Part shown: one piece after another, positions 17,126 to 26,929 of the stretch
How the letters are laid out: each line of letters starts with the position of its first letter
Position numbering within the stretch: the first letter of the stretch is position 1
From: Vibrio sp. Isolate34
GTDB taxonomy: Bacteria > Pseudomonadota > Gammaproteobacteria > Enterobacterales > Vibrionaceae
DNA: 64,000 nt
Assembly: GCF_022397915.1 (NCBI RefSeq)
Contig: NZ_JAKEUO010000001.1
Span: 62,001-126,000 of the forward strand
Reading direction: 5' to 3'
Position numbers and translations under genes: made by a program
The notes under the pieces: generated by a model
What the model saw: only the letters and a program-made list of their open reading frames with translations
Database searches by the model: none
What the model was told of the DNA's origin: nothing

Positions 17126-17683
17126 ATGATCAACACAGAAATCAAACCATTCAACGCAACAGCATTCAAAAACGGCGAATTCGTAGAAATCACTGAGCAA
17201 GACGTTAAAGGCAAGTGGGCTGTATTCTTCTTCTACCCAGCAGACTTCACGTTTGTATGTCCAACAGAGCTAGTTGACCTACAAGAAAAATACGCAGAGC
17301 TTCAATCTCGCGGCGTAGAAGTTTACTCAGTATCAACTGACACGCACTTCTCTCACAAAGCATGGCACGATACTTCTGACAAAATTGGCACTATCGAATA
17401 CTTCATGGTAGGTGACCAAACTGGCAACATCACAAACAACTTCAACGTTATGCGTGAAGGTCAAGGCCTAGCAGACCGTGCTACGTTCCTAATCGACCCA
17501 GAAGGCGTTATCCAAGCAATGGAAATCACTGCTGAAGGTATCGGCCGTGACGCTGAAGACCTACTACGCAAGGTTAAAGCAGCACAATACGTAGCCGCTA
17601 ACCCAGGTGAAGTTTGCCCAGCAAAATGGAAAGAAGGCGAAGAGACTCTAGCGCCATCTCTAGACCTAGTAGGTAAGATTTAA
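17126..17683 (+). CDS. ahpC: Peroxiredoxin, alkyl hydroperoxide reductase subunit C
   Basis: Typical 2-Cys peroxiredoxin that reduces H2O2 and organic peroxides in the cytosol. The start is the ATG at 17126 behind AAAGAGAG. The peroxidatic Cys is in FTFVCPTEL (about residue 45) and the resolving Cys in GEVCPAKW (about 165). [10 protein letters not shown] and the C-terminal helix are present. At 185 aa it is the usual length. ahpF follows 199 bp downstream, with a hairpin between them. Codon use is strongly biased, as in highly expressed genes. Confidence 0.97.
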   Translation: MINTEIKPFNATAFKNGEFVEITEQDVKGKWAVFFFYPADFTFVCPTELVDLQEKYAELQSRGVEVYSVSTDTHFSHKAWHDTSDKIGTIEYFMVGDQTGNITNNFNVMREGQGLADRATFLIDPEGVIQAMEITAEGIGRDAEDLLRKVKAAQYVAANPGEVCPAKWKEGEETLAPSLDLVGKI

Positions 17684-17723
17684 TCTAAGCCTATCTAAAA
17701 AGAACAAATAAAACGGTTCTACA

Positions 17724-17763
17724 GGCGCGCTTCGGCCCCCCTCCTAAAGGGCAGTTGCGCGCC
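17724..17763 (+). promoter_or_regulatory. GC-rich hairpin between ahpC and ahpF
   Basis: GGCGCGC (17724-17730) can pair with GCGCGCC (17757-17763). No T run follows, so it is not a simple terminator. It may protect the ahpC message or set the ahpC:ahpF ratio. Confidence 0.45.
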
Positions 17764-17882
17764 ACCCTTTCAAAACATCAACACCACAATATTTGCCGAC
17801 TTGCGCCCCCTTTTTATTTTCCTTTTTCAGCAAGAAGGTATTGGTCAATACCAAGACACAGAATTTAAGAGCAGGCACGATT

Positions 17883-19475
17883 ATGTTAGATCAAGCAATG
17901 AAGCAGCAGCTAAAAGCATACCTAGAAAACCTAAAAACCAATGTTCAGTTAGTGCTGAGCCTTGACGACAGCGATACCGCAAACAAACTGCAAGACCTAG
18001 CGAATGATATCGCTTCTCTTACAGACAAAATTGAAGTGACTCGAGATGACAGCGCAAGCACTCGAAGTCCTATTATGCAGGTCGTGAACCAAGAGAAAGG
18101 CACTGCGATCGGTTTCGCGGGTTTACCAATGGGTCACGAGTTCACCTCACTGGTACTGGCACTGCTTCATAGTGGTGGTCACCCTATCAAGCTTGAAGCT
18201 GACGTAATCGAGCAAGTAAAAGAATTAGATCAAGAGCTTAATGTCGAGATTTTCATCTCGCTATCATGCCAAAACTGTCCAGAAGTAGTTCAAGCGTTCA
18301 ACATGATGTCGGCGATTAATCCTCTGATTAAGACAACCATGATCGACGGCGCAGCATTTCAAGACGAAGTGAAGTCTCGCGACATCATGGCAGTACCGAG
18401 CGTATTCATTAACGGTGAGCTATTTGGTCAAGGCCGTATGTCACTGGCTGAAATATTGAACAAAGTCGATTCAGGCGCAGCAGAAAAGAAAGCGGCAAAC
18501 CTAAACCAACAAGCACCGTTTGATGTATTGGTTGTAGGCGGCGGCCCTGCGGGTTCTTCAGCAGCAATTTATGCAGCACGTAAAGGCATTCGCACGGGTG
18601 TAGTTGCTGACCGATTCGGTGGCCAAGTCATGGATACCATGGCAATTGAGAACTTTATCTCAGTGAAAGCGACAACGGGTCCTAAGCTAGTAGCTAGCCT
18701 AGAAGAGCACGTAAAAGAGTACGGTGTAGAAGTAATGACTGAGCAGCGTGCTACCAACATCATTGCTGCAGAAGACACGGAAGACGGCTACATCCACGTT
18801 GAGCTAGAGAGCGGCGCAACACTACGAGCTCGTACCGTCATCACAAGTACAGGTGCACGCTGGCGTGAAATGAACGTTCCGGGCGAGCAAGAGTACCGCA
18901 ATAAAGGCGTTGCTTACTGCCCACACTGTGACGGTCCATTGTTCAAAGGCAAGAAAACAGCGGTCATCGGTGGCGGTAACTCAGGTATTGAAGCTGCTAT
19001 AGACCTAGCAGGCATCGTGGAGCATGTAACCGTGCTTGAATTTGCAGACACGCTACGTGCTGACCAAGTGCTTATCGATAAAGCAAACGCAACGCCAAAC
19101 ATCGAAATCATCAAGATGGCGCAAACAACGCAAGTGATTGGTGATGGCAACCGTGTAACAGGTCTCGAATACAAAGACCGCAACACCGATGAACTGAAAC
19201 AGATCGAACTCGCGGGTATCTTTGTTCAAATCGGCCTAATGCCAAACAGCGAATGGTTGAAGGGAACGAAGGTTGAGCTTTCACCACGCGGAGAGATTGA
19301 GATTAACGCTCATGGCGCAACATCGATGAAAGGTGTATTTGCAGCGGGTGACGTAACAACCGTGCCTTACAAACAGATCATCATTGCGATGGGTGAAGGT
19401 GCTAAAGCAAGTTTAGGTGCGTTTGACCACCTAATCCGTAACTCAGCTCCGGTTAAAGAGGTTGAAACCGCTTAA
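17883..19475 (+). CDS. ahpF: Alkyl hydroperoxide reductase subunit F (NADH-dependent disulfide reductase)
   Basis: AhpF passes electrons from NADH through FAD and two dithiol centres to AhpC. The start is the ATG at 17883, giving 530 residues. The N-terminal thioredoxin-like double domain has [12 protein letters not shown] (CxxC). FAD binding is at [16 protein letters not shown], the redox-active CPHCDGP follows, then the NAD site [17 protein letters not shown] and a second FAD contact [14 protein letters not shown]. All motifs are intact. It forms an operon with ahpC. Confidence 0.97.
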   Translation: MLDQAMKQQLKAYLENLKTNVQLVLSLDDSDTANKLQDLANDIASLTDKIEVTRDDSASTRSPIMQVVNQEKGTAIGFAGLPMGHEFTSLVLALLHSGGHPIKLEADVIEQVKELDQELNVEIFISLSCQNCPEVVQAFNMMSAINPLIKTTMIDGAAFQDEVKSRDIMAVPSVFINGELFGQGRMSLAEILNKVDSGAAEKKAANLNQQAPFDVLVVGGGPAGSSAAIYAARKGIRTGVVADRFGGQVMDTMAIENFISVKATTGPKLVASLEEHVKEYGVEVMTEQRATNIIAAEDTEDGYIHVELESGATLRARTVITSTGARWREMNVPGEQEYRNKGVAYCPHCDGPLFKGKKTAVIGGGNSGIEAAIDLAGIVEHVTVLEFADTLRADQVLIDKANATPNIEIIKMAQTTQVIGDGNRVTGLEYKDRNTDELKQIELAGIFVQIGLMPNSEWLKGTKVELSPRGEIEINAHGATSMKGVFAAGDVTTVPYKQIIIAMGEGAKASLGAFDHLIRNSAPVKEVETA

Positions 19476-19579
19476 TCTTTACACTTAAAAGCTTCTAGGC
19501 TTAAAAGCTTTTAACTCAAGTTCCTTAAATATTTGTTAACTTAATTCTTTACTGTTAACGACTTAGTCGACATTTAGAC

Positions 19580-19612
19580 ACCACTCCTATGGATTTAGGA
19601 GTGGTTTTTTTA
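19580..19612 (+). terminator. Terminator of ahpCF
   Basis: ACCACTCCT pairs with AGGAGTGGT around an 8-base loop and is followed by T7. It lies about 105 bp after the ahpF stop and before the convergent LysE gene. Confidence 0.9.
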
Positions 19613-19626
19613 TTTGTAGCGACGCT

Positions 19627-20226
19627 TTATGCTGGTTGATAAAGCATAAAGGCAACCACCAGTGCGAGGCTTCCGCCCAAACAACGGTTTACCACCATCA
19701 TCTGTTTTGGTGATTGCAGCAACTTTTTGAGCATAGTGCCGCAATAAGCCCACACCAACATGCACGGTACACCCGTGATCACCATGCCAGCAATAATGGT
19801 CACCACTTGAATCAGATAGTCTGCGTTCGGAGTGATGAACTGAGAAAACACAGTTAACGAAGCAATCCAACCTTTAGGGTTTAACACCTGAACCAACACT
19901 CCCGACACAAAGCCCGAACGATTATCGGTGGTGCTCTCTTCGATTTGCATATTGGCAATCGACCACGCCATGAACAACAAATAAGCCGCGCCCGCGTACT
20001 TCAAAATGTTGTATAGCTCGGGGTAAAGAGTGAATAGGCTCACCAAGCCGACACTGGATCCTGCCAGTACGATAATGATGCCAAAAGCGTTCCCAGAGAT
20101 AAAAGGTAAAGTCGCAGCAAACCCATAACGACTTGAAATCCCAAGTAATGCGATATTGCCTGCCCCAGGTGTAATTGCAATTGATGTTGAAAATAGCAAA
20201 AACGCCAGCATTAATTGAGAGCTCAT
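19627..20226 (-). CDS. LysE/RhtB-family amino-acid exporter
   Basis: Five to six transmembrane segments over 199 residues. The family N-terminal motif SIAITPGAGNIALLGISSRYG is present, and the VLVQVLNPKGW element lies mid-protein. These exporters pump out amino acids or their derivatives. It is divergent from an Lrp-family regulator (122 bp), the usual arrangement for control by that regulator. Substrate cannot be read from the sequence. Confidence 0.88.
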   Translation of the reverse strand: MSSQLMLAFLLFSTSIAITPGAGNIALLGISSRYGFAATLPFISGNAFGIIIVLAGSSVGLVSLFTLYPELYNILKYAGAAYLLFMAWSIANMQIEESTTDNRSGFVSGVLVQVLNPKGWIASLTVFSQFITPNADYLIQVVTIIAGMVITGVPCMLVWAYCGTMLKKLLQSPKQMMVVNRCLGGSLALVVAFMLYQPA

Positions 20227-20348
20227 TTCCTCTCACTCCTAATAAGTAAAGTATTTATACGGAGAGAGTTTACAGATTCGACTAGGAATTAAATTGCTAT
20301 ATGCGTTAGTATAAAATTAAATTTGAGCAGACTTTTTCTAAAAACACC

Positions 20349-20834
20349 ATGAAAGTGAAAGAATCCACCAATGAAGTGCTAGATGATACGGATATTGCCA
20401 TTCTTGGACATATCCAACAAGACGGTCGCATGAGCAACAGTAAGCTCGCCGAGAAGGTAAACCTCAGCGAAACCCCATGCTGGCGCCGTTGGAAACGCAT
20501 GGAAGAGACAGGCTATATCGACGGTTACGCCGCCAAACTCAACCGCAAGAAGTTAGGCTTGCACGTAGCAGGTTTTACCTTAGTCACACTAGGCAACCAC
20601 GAAGTTGAAAACACAGAACCATTCGAAGAATTTGTTGCCGTTACCGATTGGATTCCGATGTGTCACTGCATTGCTGGCGGTGCCGACTACATGGTGCAAG
20701 TGTTAGCAAAAGATTTAGAAGAGTACTTTGAGCGTATTAGCTCAATAAGACGAGTAAAAGGCGTCAGCGCGATTCAATCCAACATCTCAGTGAAAGAATT
20801 AAAGAACAGCTATCAACTTCCTCTTGAGGACTAG
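20349..20834 (+). CDS. Lrp/AsnC-family transcriptional regulator
   Basis: The N-terminal winged HTH (DDTDIAILGHIQQDGR, SNSKLAEKVNLSETPCW) is followed by the RAM ligand-binding domain (VAGFTLVTLGN; GGADYMVQVLAKDLEEYF). At 161 aa it is standard length. It probably responds to an amino acid and controls the divergent LysE-type exporter. Confidence 0.9.
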   Translation: MKVKESTNEVLDDTDIAILGHIQQDGRMSNSKLAEKVNLSETPCWRRWKRMEETGYIDGYAAKLNRKKLGLHVAGFTLVTLGNHEVENTEPFEEFVAVTDWIPMCHCIAGGADYMVQVLAKDLEEYFERISSIRRVKGVSAIQSNISVKELKNSYQLPLED

Positions 20835-20871
20835 TTCACATCTCTTGACTGCCCTGTTCTTTCAGCAAAAC

Positions 20872-20920
20872 AAAAGCCCACCTCCCTAGGTTTCTGAAAC
20901 TTAGGGGCAGGGCTTTGTTT
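20872..20920 (+). terminator. Bidirectional terminator between the Lrp and serine dehydratase genes
   Basis: AAAGCCC at 20873-20879 pairs with GGGCTTT at 20910-20916, with an inner stem CCTAGGTTT/AAACTTAGG. The genes are convergent. Confidence 0.7.
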
Positions 20921-20947
20921 GAAACGAATATCGTTTATTTACGCTTT

Positions 20948-22318
20948 CTATTCACAAGGGTGAGCTAAATGAATCAGCGCTAAGCCACCAAGAGAGGTTT
21001 CACGATACTTCTTATTCATGTCTTTACCCGTTTGGTACATGGTCGCGATAACTTTATCCAACGAGATCAAAGATTTACTATTGCGTTTCAATGCCATGCG
21101 AGACGCATTAATCGCCTTCATCGCACCCATCGCATTTCGTTCAATGCACGGTACTTGTACTAAGCCACCAATCGGGTCACACGTCATACCGAGTGAATGT
21201 TCCATCGCAATCTCTGCAGCAATACAAATTTGCTCGTTACTACCACCGCGCAGCGCCGTTAAACCTGCAGCCGCCATAGAAGATGACACACCTACTTCAC
21301 CTTGGCACCCTACTTCGGCACCTGAAATCGAAGCGTTGGTTTTGTACAAAATACCAATCGCACCCGACACCGCTAAGAAATCTTTGAGTTGCTTGGTATC
21401 CAACTCTTTAATGAAGCGATGGTAGTACATCAATACCGCAGGAATCACGCCCGCGGCACCATTGGTTGGTGACGTCACTACTTGGCCACCAGCCGCATTT
21501 TCTTCACTGACTGCAAAAGCAAACAAGTTAATCCAATCCATGATTTCCATTGGATCGTTTTCGACGGCTGCATTCGCTTCTAGCTTTTTCAATAGGTTTG
21601 GCGCACGGCGAGTGACATTCAACCCACCATCAAGAATGCCTTCAGTTTCAAAACCGCGTTCCATACAACGCGACATCACGCGCCAGATCTGGTCTGCCTT
21701 TTCTGCAATCGCATCTGCATCTTGGAAGGCCGACTCATTTTTCAGAATCATTCCACCTAGGCTCATGCCGTTGTCTTCAGCTTGTTTGAGCATTTCATCA
21801 GCGTTCTTAAAAGGGTAAGTCACCTCTACCGATTCAGTTTTGGTACCGTTTTTCAGCTCATCCGCGGTTGCAATAAAACCACCACCAATCGAGTAGTAGG
21901 TTTCATCGATAATCACCTTACCAGCTTGATCAAAAGCGGTAATCATCATGCCGTTTTCATGCAGAGGCAGATTATCTTCGTGGAACAACATATCTGTCTG
22001 GTAATTGAAACCGATAGCATGACTACCACTCAATTGCATTTCACCACTGTCGATAGCGCGTCGCATCGCTTCATTAGCGCTGGTGATCTTAATCGTGTCT
22101 GGCTTATTGCCAAGCAAACCCAAGATGGTTGCTCTATCGGTGTGGTGACCTATTCCGGTTAACGATAACGAACCATAAAGATCGACCTGAACACGCACCA
22201 CCTCTGTGATTCTGTCTGCGACTAATTGAGTGAAATGGAAACCCGCAATCATTGGGCCGTTAGTGTGTGAGCTCGATGGCCCCACACCAATTTTGTAGAT
22301 ATCAAAGATCGATAACAT
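20948..22318 (-). CDS. sdaA: L-serine ammonia-lyase, single-chain iron-sulfur type
   Basis: Deaminates L-serine to pyruvate and ammonia with a [4Fe-4S] cluster. The start is the ATG at 22318, opening MLSIFDIYKIGVGPSSSHT; the upstream ATG lacks support. The beta domain is N-terminal (GPSSSHTNGPM). The alpha-domain cluster cysteines are in SGAEVGCQGEVG and TCDPIGGLVQVPC. At 456 aa it is full length. It follows an SSS-family symporter by 26 bp on the same strand, so uptake and breakdown are probably co-expressed. SdaA and SdaB cannot be told apart here. Confidence 0.93.
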   Translation of the reverse strand: MLSIFDIYKIGVGPSSSHTNGPMIAGFHFTQLVADRITEVVRVQVDLYGSLSLTGIGHHTDRATILGLLGNKPDTIKITSANEAMRRAIDSGEMQLSGSHAIGFNYQTDMLFHEDNLPLHENGMMITAFDQAGKVIIDETYYSIGGGFIATADELKNGTKTESVEVTYPFKNADEMLKQAEDNGMSLGGMILKNESAFQDADAIAEKADQIWRVMSRCMERGFETEGILDGGLNVTRRAPNLLKKLEANAAVENDPMEIMDWINLFAFAVSEENAAGGQVVTSPTNGAAGVIPAVLMYYHRFIKELDTKQLKDFLAVSGAIGILYKTNASISGAEVGCQGEVGVSSSMAAAGLTALRGGSNEQICIAAEIAMEHSLGMTCDPIGGLVQVPCIERNAMGAMKAINASRMALKRNSKSLISLDKVIATMYQTGKDMNKKYRETSLGGLALIHLAHPCE

Positions 22319-22344
22319 AGATATACCAGTAAAGAATCGGTCAA

Positions 22345-23886
22345 TTAAGAAAGAGCGGCATAAAGCCAATCAGGGATAACAGTACAAGCAGCGATCGTCA
22401 CTACAGCAAAGACCAACAAGCCGTAATGACTCGCGGTAGGCTTTGCAAACAAATGCTTTTGCTTGGCTATAAATTCATTTTGTTGCTCGGTTACCTCTCC
22501 CCAGAAGCGGCTCACAACAACACCTAACACTAAGAAAACCACAGTGCCAATCAAGGCAAACCAAGGCCAAGCTATTCCGCTGTATTTCGCAATGAATACG
22601 ACGGCCACACTGCCAATACTGCCCGCAATTACCCCTTTCTCGTTTGCTTGTTTGAAGAACAAACCCAAGATGAAAGAGCCAAGGCGAATACCGACAAAAA
22701 TAGAGGTTAGGCTCGCAATCGTTTTAAGCACTGATTCATTAGAAACAGCCAGTAATGCAGGCACAACAACCGACGCTGCAGCAACAAGGCTCATTTTTCT
22801 AGCAACCGATTCATAGTGCGCGTCAGAGGCTTTCTTGCGGAAAAATCGCTTATAGAAATCGAACGTTGCGACCGTCGCCATTGAGTTATAAGTGGAATCC
22901 AGTGTCGACATGGCCGCTGCCGAAAGTGCTGAGATCACCAAACCAACAATGATTGGGTTGGTATGGTTAAACACAAAATCGAGAATCACTTCGTTGCTGT
23001 TTTCAAAGCTGCTGTCTTGATAAAAGACACTTAACAGCACCCCCATCACAGCAAAGAACAGATAAACAAAGAACGCGCCGTAGCCACAAAGTAACATCGA
23101 CTTTTGCGCTGTTTTAACACACTTAGTCGCCAACGTTCTTTGAATAATCAGTTGGTTAGTGCCATACACACTCAGGTGTAAGAAGCTCACAGCCACTACG
23201 CCTGCCCACAATGTGGTATCGACGCCTAAGTCAAAATCGAGGTTGATGATATTCAAATGTTCAGGAGACAACACCTCGCCCGCATCGATTTTCATCAGCA
23301 ATAAAACAAAGATCGCAATGCTGCCGATAATCAACACTGCTGACTGAAGCATGTCAGTCCAGATTACTGTCGAGATCCCCCCCGCATAGGTATACAACGC
23401 AGTAAATACGCTGATGTAGATGATCGCCTCAGAGATACTCACCGGCAGCACTTGCACTAAGATCAGCGCAACCGCATACAAAATAACCCCTGCCGAAATA
23501 CACTGAACCACAATGAACACGATGGAATTGATCGTGCGAGCAACAACGCCAAAGCGGTGCTCTAGGTATTCGTAAATCGAGGTTAGGCCGAGCTTGTAAA
23601 ACACCGGAACAAAGAAAAGCACAGTGAAAAAGATCACTATTGGATAGTTCAAATGTACGCTCATCGCTTCCATGCCTGAGCTATAAACCCAGCCCGGCAT
23701 GCCAACGAACGTCATTGCGCTGATGTAGGTTGCAAGAATCGACACACCTGCCGTAAACCAACCAAACTGTTTTCCACCAGTCGAAAAGTCGCCACCGACG
23801 CTATAGCGCCTATTAACTAAGTAGCTGATAAACAAAGTAGTTAGTACATAAAGAGCAATAACCACAAAACTTGAGTACGTAACCAT
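22345..23886 (-). CDS. Sodium:solute symporter (SSS) family transporter
   Basis: About 13 transmembrane segments over 513 residues. SSS features include the discontinuous first helix region (GVSILATYISAMTFVGMPGW), VIWTDMLQSAVLI, and the Na2-site region SALSAAAMSTLDSTYNSMATV. The substrate is not evident; coupling to a serine dehydratase suggests serine or a related amino acid, an inference only. It is divergent from the MFS gene across a 348-bp spacer. Confidence 0.88.
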   Translation of the reverse strand: MVTYSSFVVIALYVLTTLFISYLVNRRYSVGGDFSTGGKQFGWFTAGVSILATYISAMTFVGMPGWVYSSGMEAMSVHLNYPIVIFFTVLFFVPVFYKLGLTSIYEYLEHRFGVVARTINSIVFIVVQCISAGVILYAVALILVQVLPVSISEAIIYISVFTALYTYAGGISTVIWTDMLQSAVLIIGSIAIFVLLLMKIDAGEVLSPEHLNIINLDFDLGVDTTLWAGVVAVSFLHLSVYGTNQLIIQRTLATKCVKTAQKSMLLCGYGAFFVYLFFAVMGVLLSVFYQDSSFENSNEVILDFVFNHTNPIIVGLVISALSAAAMSTLDSTYNSMATVATFDFYKRFFRKKASDAHYESVARKMSLVAAASVVVPALLAVSNESVLKTIASLTSIFVGIRLGSFILGLFFKQANEKGVIAGSIGSVAVVFIAKYSGIAWPWFALIGTVVFLVLGVVVSRFWGEVTEQQNEFIAKQKHLFAKPTASHYGLLVFAVVTIAACTVIPDWLYAALS

Positions 23887-24042
23887 TTTTAGATTCCGTT
23901 TATTGTATGTCGCAAATCATTCGCCGCCAATAGTACTCAAAAATGGATATTTTCCCTCAAAAACCCACAGTAAGTGTGACTATTATCACTAAGATAGACG
24001 ATTAAACACTCAAATCGCCCCACAAAGCACAAAAACGCGATC

Positions 24043-24064
24043 AAATGAGATCTAGATCACCAAA
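24043..24064 (+). promoter_or_regulatory. Candidate CRP (cAMP receptor protein) site
   Basis: TGAGATCTAGATCACC differs at two positions from the symmetric consensus TGTGATCTAGATCACA. Position and sequence suggest carbon-catabolite control of the MFS gene, and possibly the divergent symporter. Confidence 0.6.
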
Positions 24065-24073
24065 ATACACAAA

Positions 24074-24089
24074 ATGGGTACGCACTCAT
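24074..24089 (+). promoter_or_regulatory. Candidate operator of the nearby LacI-family regulator
   Basis: ATGGGTACGCACTCAT is a 16-bp near-palindrome with a central CG, the LacI-family layout (ATGnGTnCGnACnCAT). A related element, ATGAGTACGCACCTAA, lies upstream of the lacI-type gene itself. It is 146 bp before the MFS start. Confidence 0.55.
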
Positions 24090-24234
24090 TTTAAAATTGA
24101 CTTTGATCACGGATCTAATAACCACAAAAATTCTATTATCTCTCCCGAAATGAAGACGGTGTGATGAAGCTAAATAATCAACACACAATAATTAAAACCA
24201 AAACCACCCTATATAAAATAAAGGTTTATCGGTC

Positions 24235-25539
24235 ATGACCATTAAAAAACACATGAGCGAAGTTCCTATGATTCAAAGGGTAGCCGCATATCTAGCAATT
24301 CTAGTAGGTTACTTTTTTTATTGTTATAACTTTGTAATTATTGACTACGTACGCCCATACATTGTGGAAGAATATGCTGGTATTAGCCTTTCTGATACCG
24401 CTCAGTTCTACACTTGGCAGTCGGTTGGTGCTCTGATTGGTGCACTGAGCTGTGCATGGTTCGCAACCAAGTTCGGCAAGAAGTCCACACTAGTAGCAAT
24501 TACGGCACTAAACGGTGGTGCAACCATCATCAACATGATGTTTACCGACTACGCTACTTGGGCTGCAATGCGTTTCATCATTGGACTGTCTTTAGGTGGT
24601 TACTTCACTGTAGCTGTATCTTTGATGATTGGCCTATTTACACCAACGGTTCGCGGTAAGTTGACTGCTTTTGCTTCTTCAATGTTCTCTGTTGCTTTAG
24701 TGGCAATGGGCGCTTACGCAGCCTTCATTACAAGTGTTGATGCACCTTGGCAGAGCCTAATGTGGGTAGGTGGTATTCCACCGCTTGTAGCAGCAGCGTT
24801 AATGATCTTTGTATTACCAAGCGACAAAACAGTGATCGCCTACGGTGAAGAAGATCAACAAACAACAACCAATGCAGCTGGGGAAGTAACCGAAGCTAAA
24901 AAAGGTTCTTGGGGTGAGATGTTAAGCAAGCCTTACCGCAAAATTACGATTACTTGTTTACTTCTTTCTGGTCTTAACTTCTACGGATTCCAATTCTTCG
25001 GTGGCTTTGTAACTACCTACCTGAAAGATGTTCGTATGTTTGATGGTGCAACCATCGGTTTGATCTTCTCTATCTCAGCATTTGGTTCACTCTTCGGTGC
25101 TTGGTTCTGGGGATGGGCAGCAGATAAGTACGGTCGTAAGATCAACGCGTTCGGTTTCATCCTCGCAGGTATCATGGTTTCTATCTTCTTTGTCGCACCT
25201 GGCGACATGATGATTGGTGGCCTAAACATGCTGGCTCTTCTAGGTCTTATCTACAACTTCGGCCTGTCTGCTTCTGCAGTATGGGGCGGTTACTTCTCTG
25301 AATTGTTCCCAGCACGCTTGCGTAGCTATGGTGCAGCTTTATTCCATGGCGGTCGTATTATCGGCATGTGGGCACCAATGGTTCTTATCTTCATCCAAGA
25401 GCGTACCGACCTACAAACAGCAATGTGGGGCTCACCAATCGTATGGATTATCGCCGGTCTACTATGGCTAACACTGCCTGAAACTCTTAAAGGTGGCGTC
25501 TTCGATAAGAGCAAAAAAGCTGAAGCAGCAAAAGCTTAA
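24235..25539 (+). CDS. MFS transporter
   Basis: Twelve transmembrane segments in two halves, with MFS loops WFATKFGKKS between TM2 and TM3 and GWAADKYGRKIN between TM8 and TM9. The central loop is at about residues 205-225. The second loop motif resembles the sugar-acid and aromatic-acid symporter branches. The substrate is unknown. An ATG at 24253 is an alternative start. It is followed 125 bp downstream by a SnoaL-like gene and then a porin, suggesting one uptake and conversion pathway. Confidence 0.85.
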   Translation: MTIKKHMSEVPMIQRVAAYLAILVGYFFYCYNFVIIDYVRPYIVEEYAGISLSDTAQFYTWQSVGALIGALSCAWFATKFGKKSTLVAITALNGGATIINMMFTDYATWAAMRFIIGLSLGGYFTVAVSLMIGLFTPTVRGKLTAFASSMFSVALVAMGAYAAFITSVDAPWQSLMWVGGIPPLVAAALMIFVLPSDKTVIAYGEEDQQTTTNAAGEVTEAKKGSWGEMLSKPYRKITITCLLLSGLNFYGFQFFGGFVTTYLKDVRMFDGATIGLIFSISAFGSLFGAWFWGWAADKYGRKINAFGFILAGIMVSIFFVAPGDMMIGGLNMLALLGLIYNFGLSASAVWGGYFSELFPARLRSYGAALFHGGRIIGMWAPMVLIFIQERTDLQTAMWGSPIVWIIAGLLWLTLPETLKGGVFDKSKKAEAAKA

Positions 25540-25664
25540 TTCGACACTCATACGCTGAAGTTCAAATACGAAAAATTTAAAGCCGGCTGATAAGTCAGCC
25601 GGTAACAAAATCCAAATCGAGTCCTGTTCCGAATGTTGACTCGACAACACAAAGAGAAATTATT

Positions 25665-26681
25665 ATGTCTAAATATCAAGAAGCTAAACGCATTGTTCGT
25701 GAATACTTCGATGCAATGGAAAACGCAACTCACGAGAACGTTGCTGAAGTTTTAAAAGCACACACTTCTGAAGATTACTTGTGGCGCGGTGTTTACCCAT
25801 TCCGTGAACAAGAAGGCGCACAAGCAGCTGCTGACCTATTCTGGGCACCAATGATGAAGTCAATGACTCGCATGCAGCGTCGTCAAGACATCTTCATCGG
25901 TGGTAACAACGAAGTTAACCCAGATGAGATTTGGGTAATGAGCATGGGTCACTTCATGGGTCTATTCGACGCTGAATACCTAGGCATGCGCCCAACTGGC
26001 AAGATCATGAACGTTCGCTACGCAGAATTTAACTGCGTTGTTGATGGCAAAATCACTAAGACAGGCTTGTTCCTAGACCTTCTAGGCATGATGGATCAAG
26101 CGGGTTGCTACCCACTTCCACCATCAACTGGTAAGCACTTCGTATACCCTGGTCCACGCAACCACGATGGTCTGCTATTCGAAGACGCGGCTCCAGAAGA
26201 AGGTGTTGCGACACTTGCTCTAGTAAACAAAATGGTTGATGACCTGTCTGCTCTTAACGACAGCGGCGCGATGGGTTGCCCACCAGAAGTACTAGCGAAG
26301 AGCTGGTCAAAAGACATGATTTGGTACGGCCCATGTGGTATCGGCGCGTCTTACACAATTCCTCGCTACCAACAACAGCACCAACTTCCTTTCCGTAACA
26401 ACCTGAAAGACAAGAAGTTCAACGGCCACGTTTGTCGTTTCGCTGAAGGCAATTTCTCTTGCTTCTTCGGTTGGCCAAACCTATCAAACACACCAACAGG
26501 TGGCTTCCTTGGTATGACAGGCGGTGAAGTACGTGCAAACATGCAAGTAGTTGACGTTTACTACCGTGACGGTGACAAGCTGTCTGAGAACTGGGTTCTT
26601 ATCGACCTTCCTTACTGGCTGCAACAGCAAGGTCTAGATGTGTTCGAACGCACTTCAACCATCATGAACCCAACGCTGTAA
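25665..26681 (+). CDS. Tandem SnoaL/NTF2-like domain protein (ester cyclase-like)
   Basis: Two NTF2-fold domains, about residues 1-165 and 185-330, are suggested by repeated helical starts (YQEAKRIVREYFDAMENATH; DMIWYGPCGIGASY) and the conserved xxMRPTGKIMNVRYAEF strand. SnoaL-like proteins include polyketide cyclases, hydratases and isomerases on ring substrates. Reaction unknown. It sits between an MFS transporter and a porin. Codon use is strongly biased, suggesting high expression when induced. Confidence 0.7.
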   Translation: MSKYQEAKRIVREYFDAMENATHENVAEVLKAHTSEDYLWRGVYPFREQEGAQAAADLFWAPMMKSMTRMQRRQDIFIGGNNEVNPDEIWVMSMGHFMGLFDAEYLGMRPTGKIMNVRYAEFNCVVDGKITKTGLFLDLLGMMDQAGCYPLPPSTGKHFVYPGPRNHDGLLFEDAAPEEGVATLALVNKMVDDLSALNDSGAMGCPPEVLAKSWSKDMIWYGPCGIGASYTIPRYQQQHQLPFRNNLKDKKFNGHVCRFAEGNFSCFFGWPNLSNTPTGGFLGMTGGEVRANMQVVDVYYRDGDKLSENWVLIDLPYWLQQQGLDVFERTSTIMNPTL

Positions 26682-26717
26682 TCGATACGCTTTAATCCAA
26701 AAGATTGAAACGAAATA

Positions 26718-26787
26718 GTGGCAACCTAAATAGACATCTGATTTAGGTTGCCACGCTTACTGGGAGACCCTTCTCGCTCCTAGTAAG
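26718..26787 (+). promoter_or_regulatory. Two tandem hairpins between the SnoaL-like and porin genes
   Basis: A perfect 13-bp stem (GTGGCAACCTAAA at 26718-26730 with TTTAGGTTGCCAC at 26742-26754) is followed at once by an 11-bp stem (CTTACTGGGAG with CTCCTAGTAAG, one wobble; 26756-26787). No long T run follows. They may act as attenuator or mRNA-stability elements separating the porin message. Confidence 0.6.
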
Positions 26788-26929
26788 TGCTCCAACCAAT
26801 TCATTATTGCTCCGCTAATAACTGAATCTACTCGTGCCTCATGGATGGGGTACACCCTGCCAAACCATTACCAATATAACGGGCTTGAAAGCACGGTGGC
26901 TTTCTACGGCCTGAATAAAGAGAATTACA

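Larger units (their letters stand above)
23887..24234. other. 348-bp divergent promoter region
   Basis: Holds a CRP-like site (24043-24064) and a LacI-type palindrome (24074-24089), both nearer the MFS gene. No small gene was seen. Confidence 0.6.
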
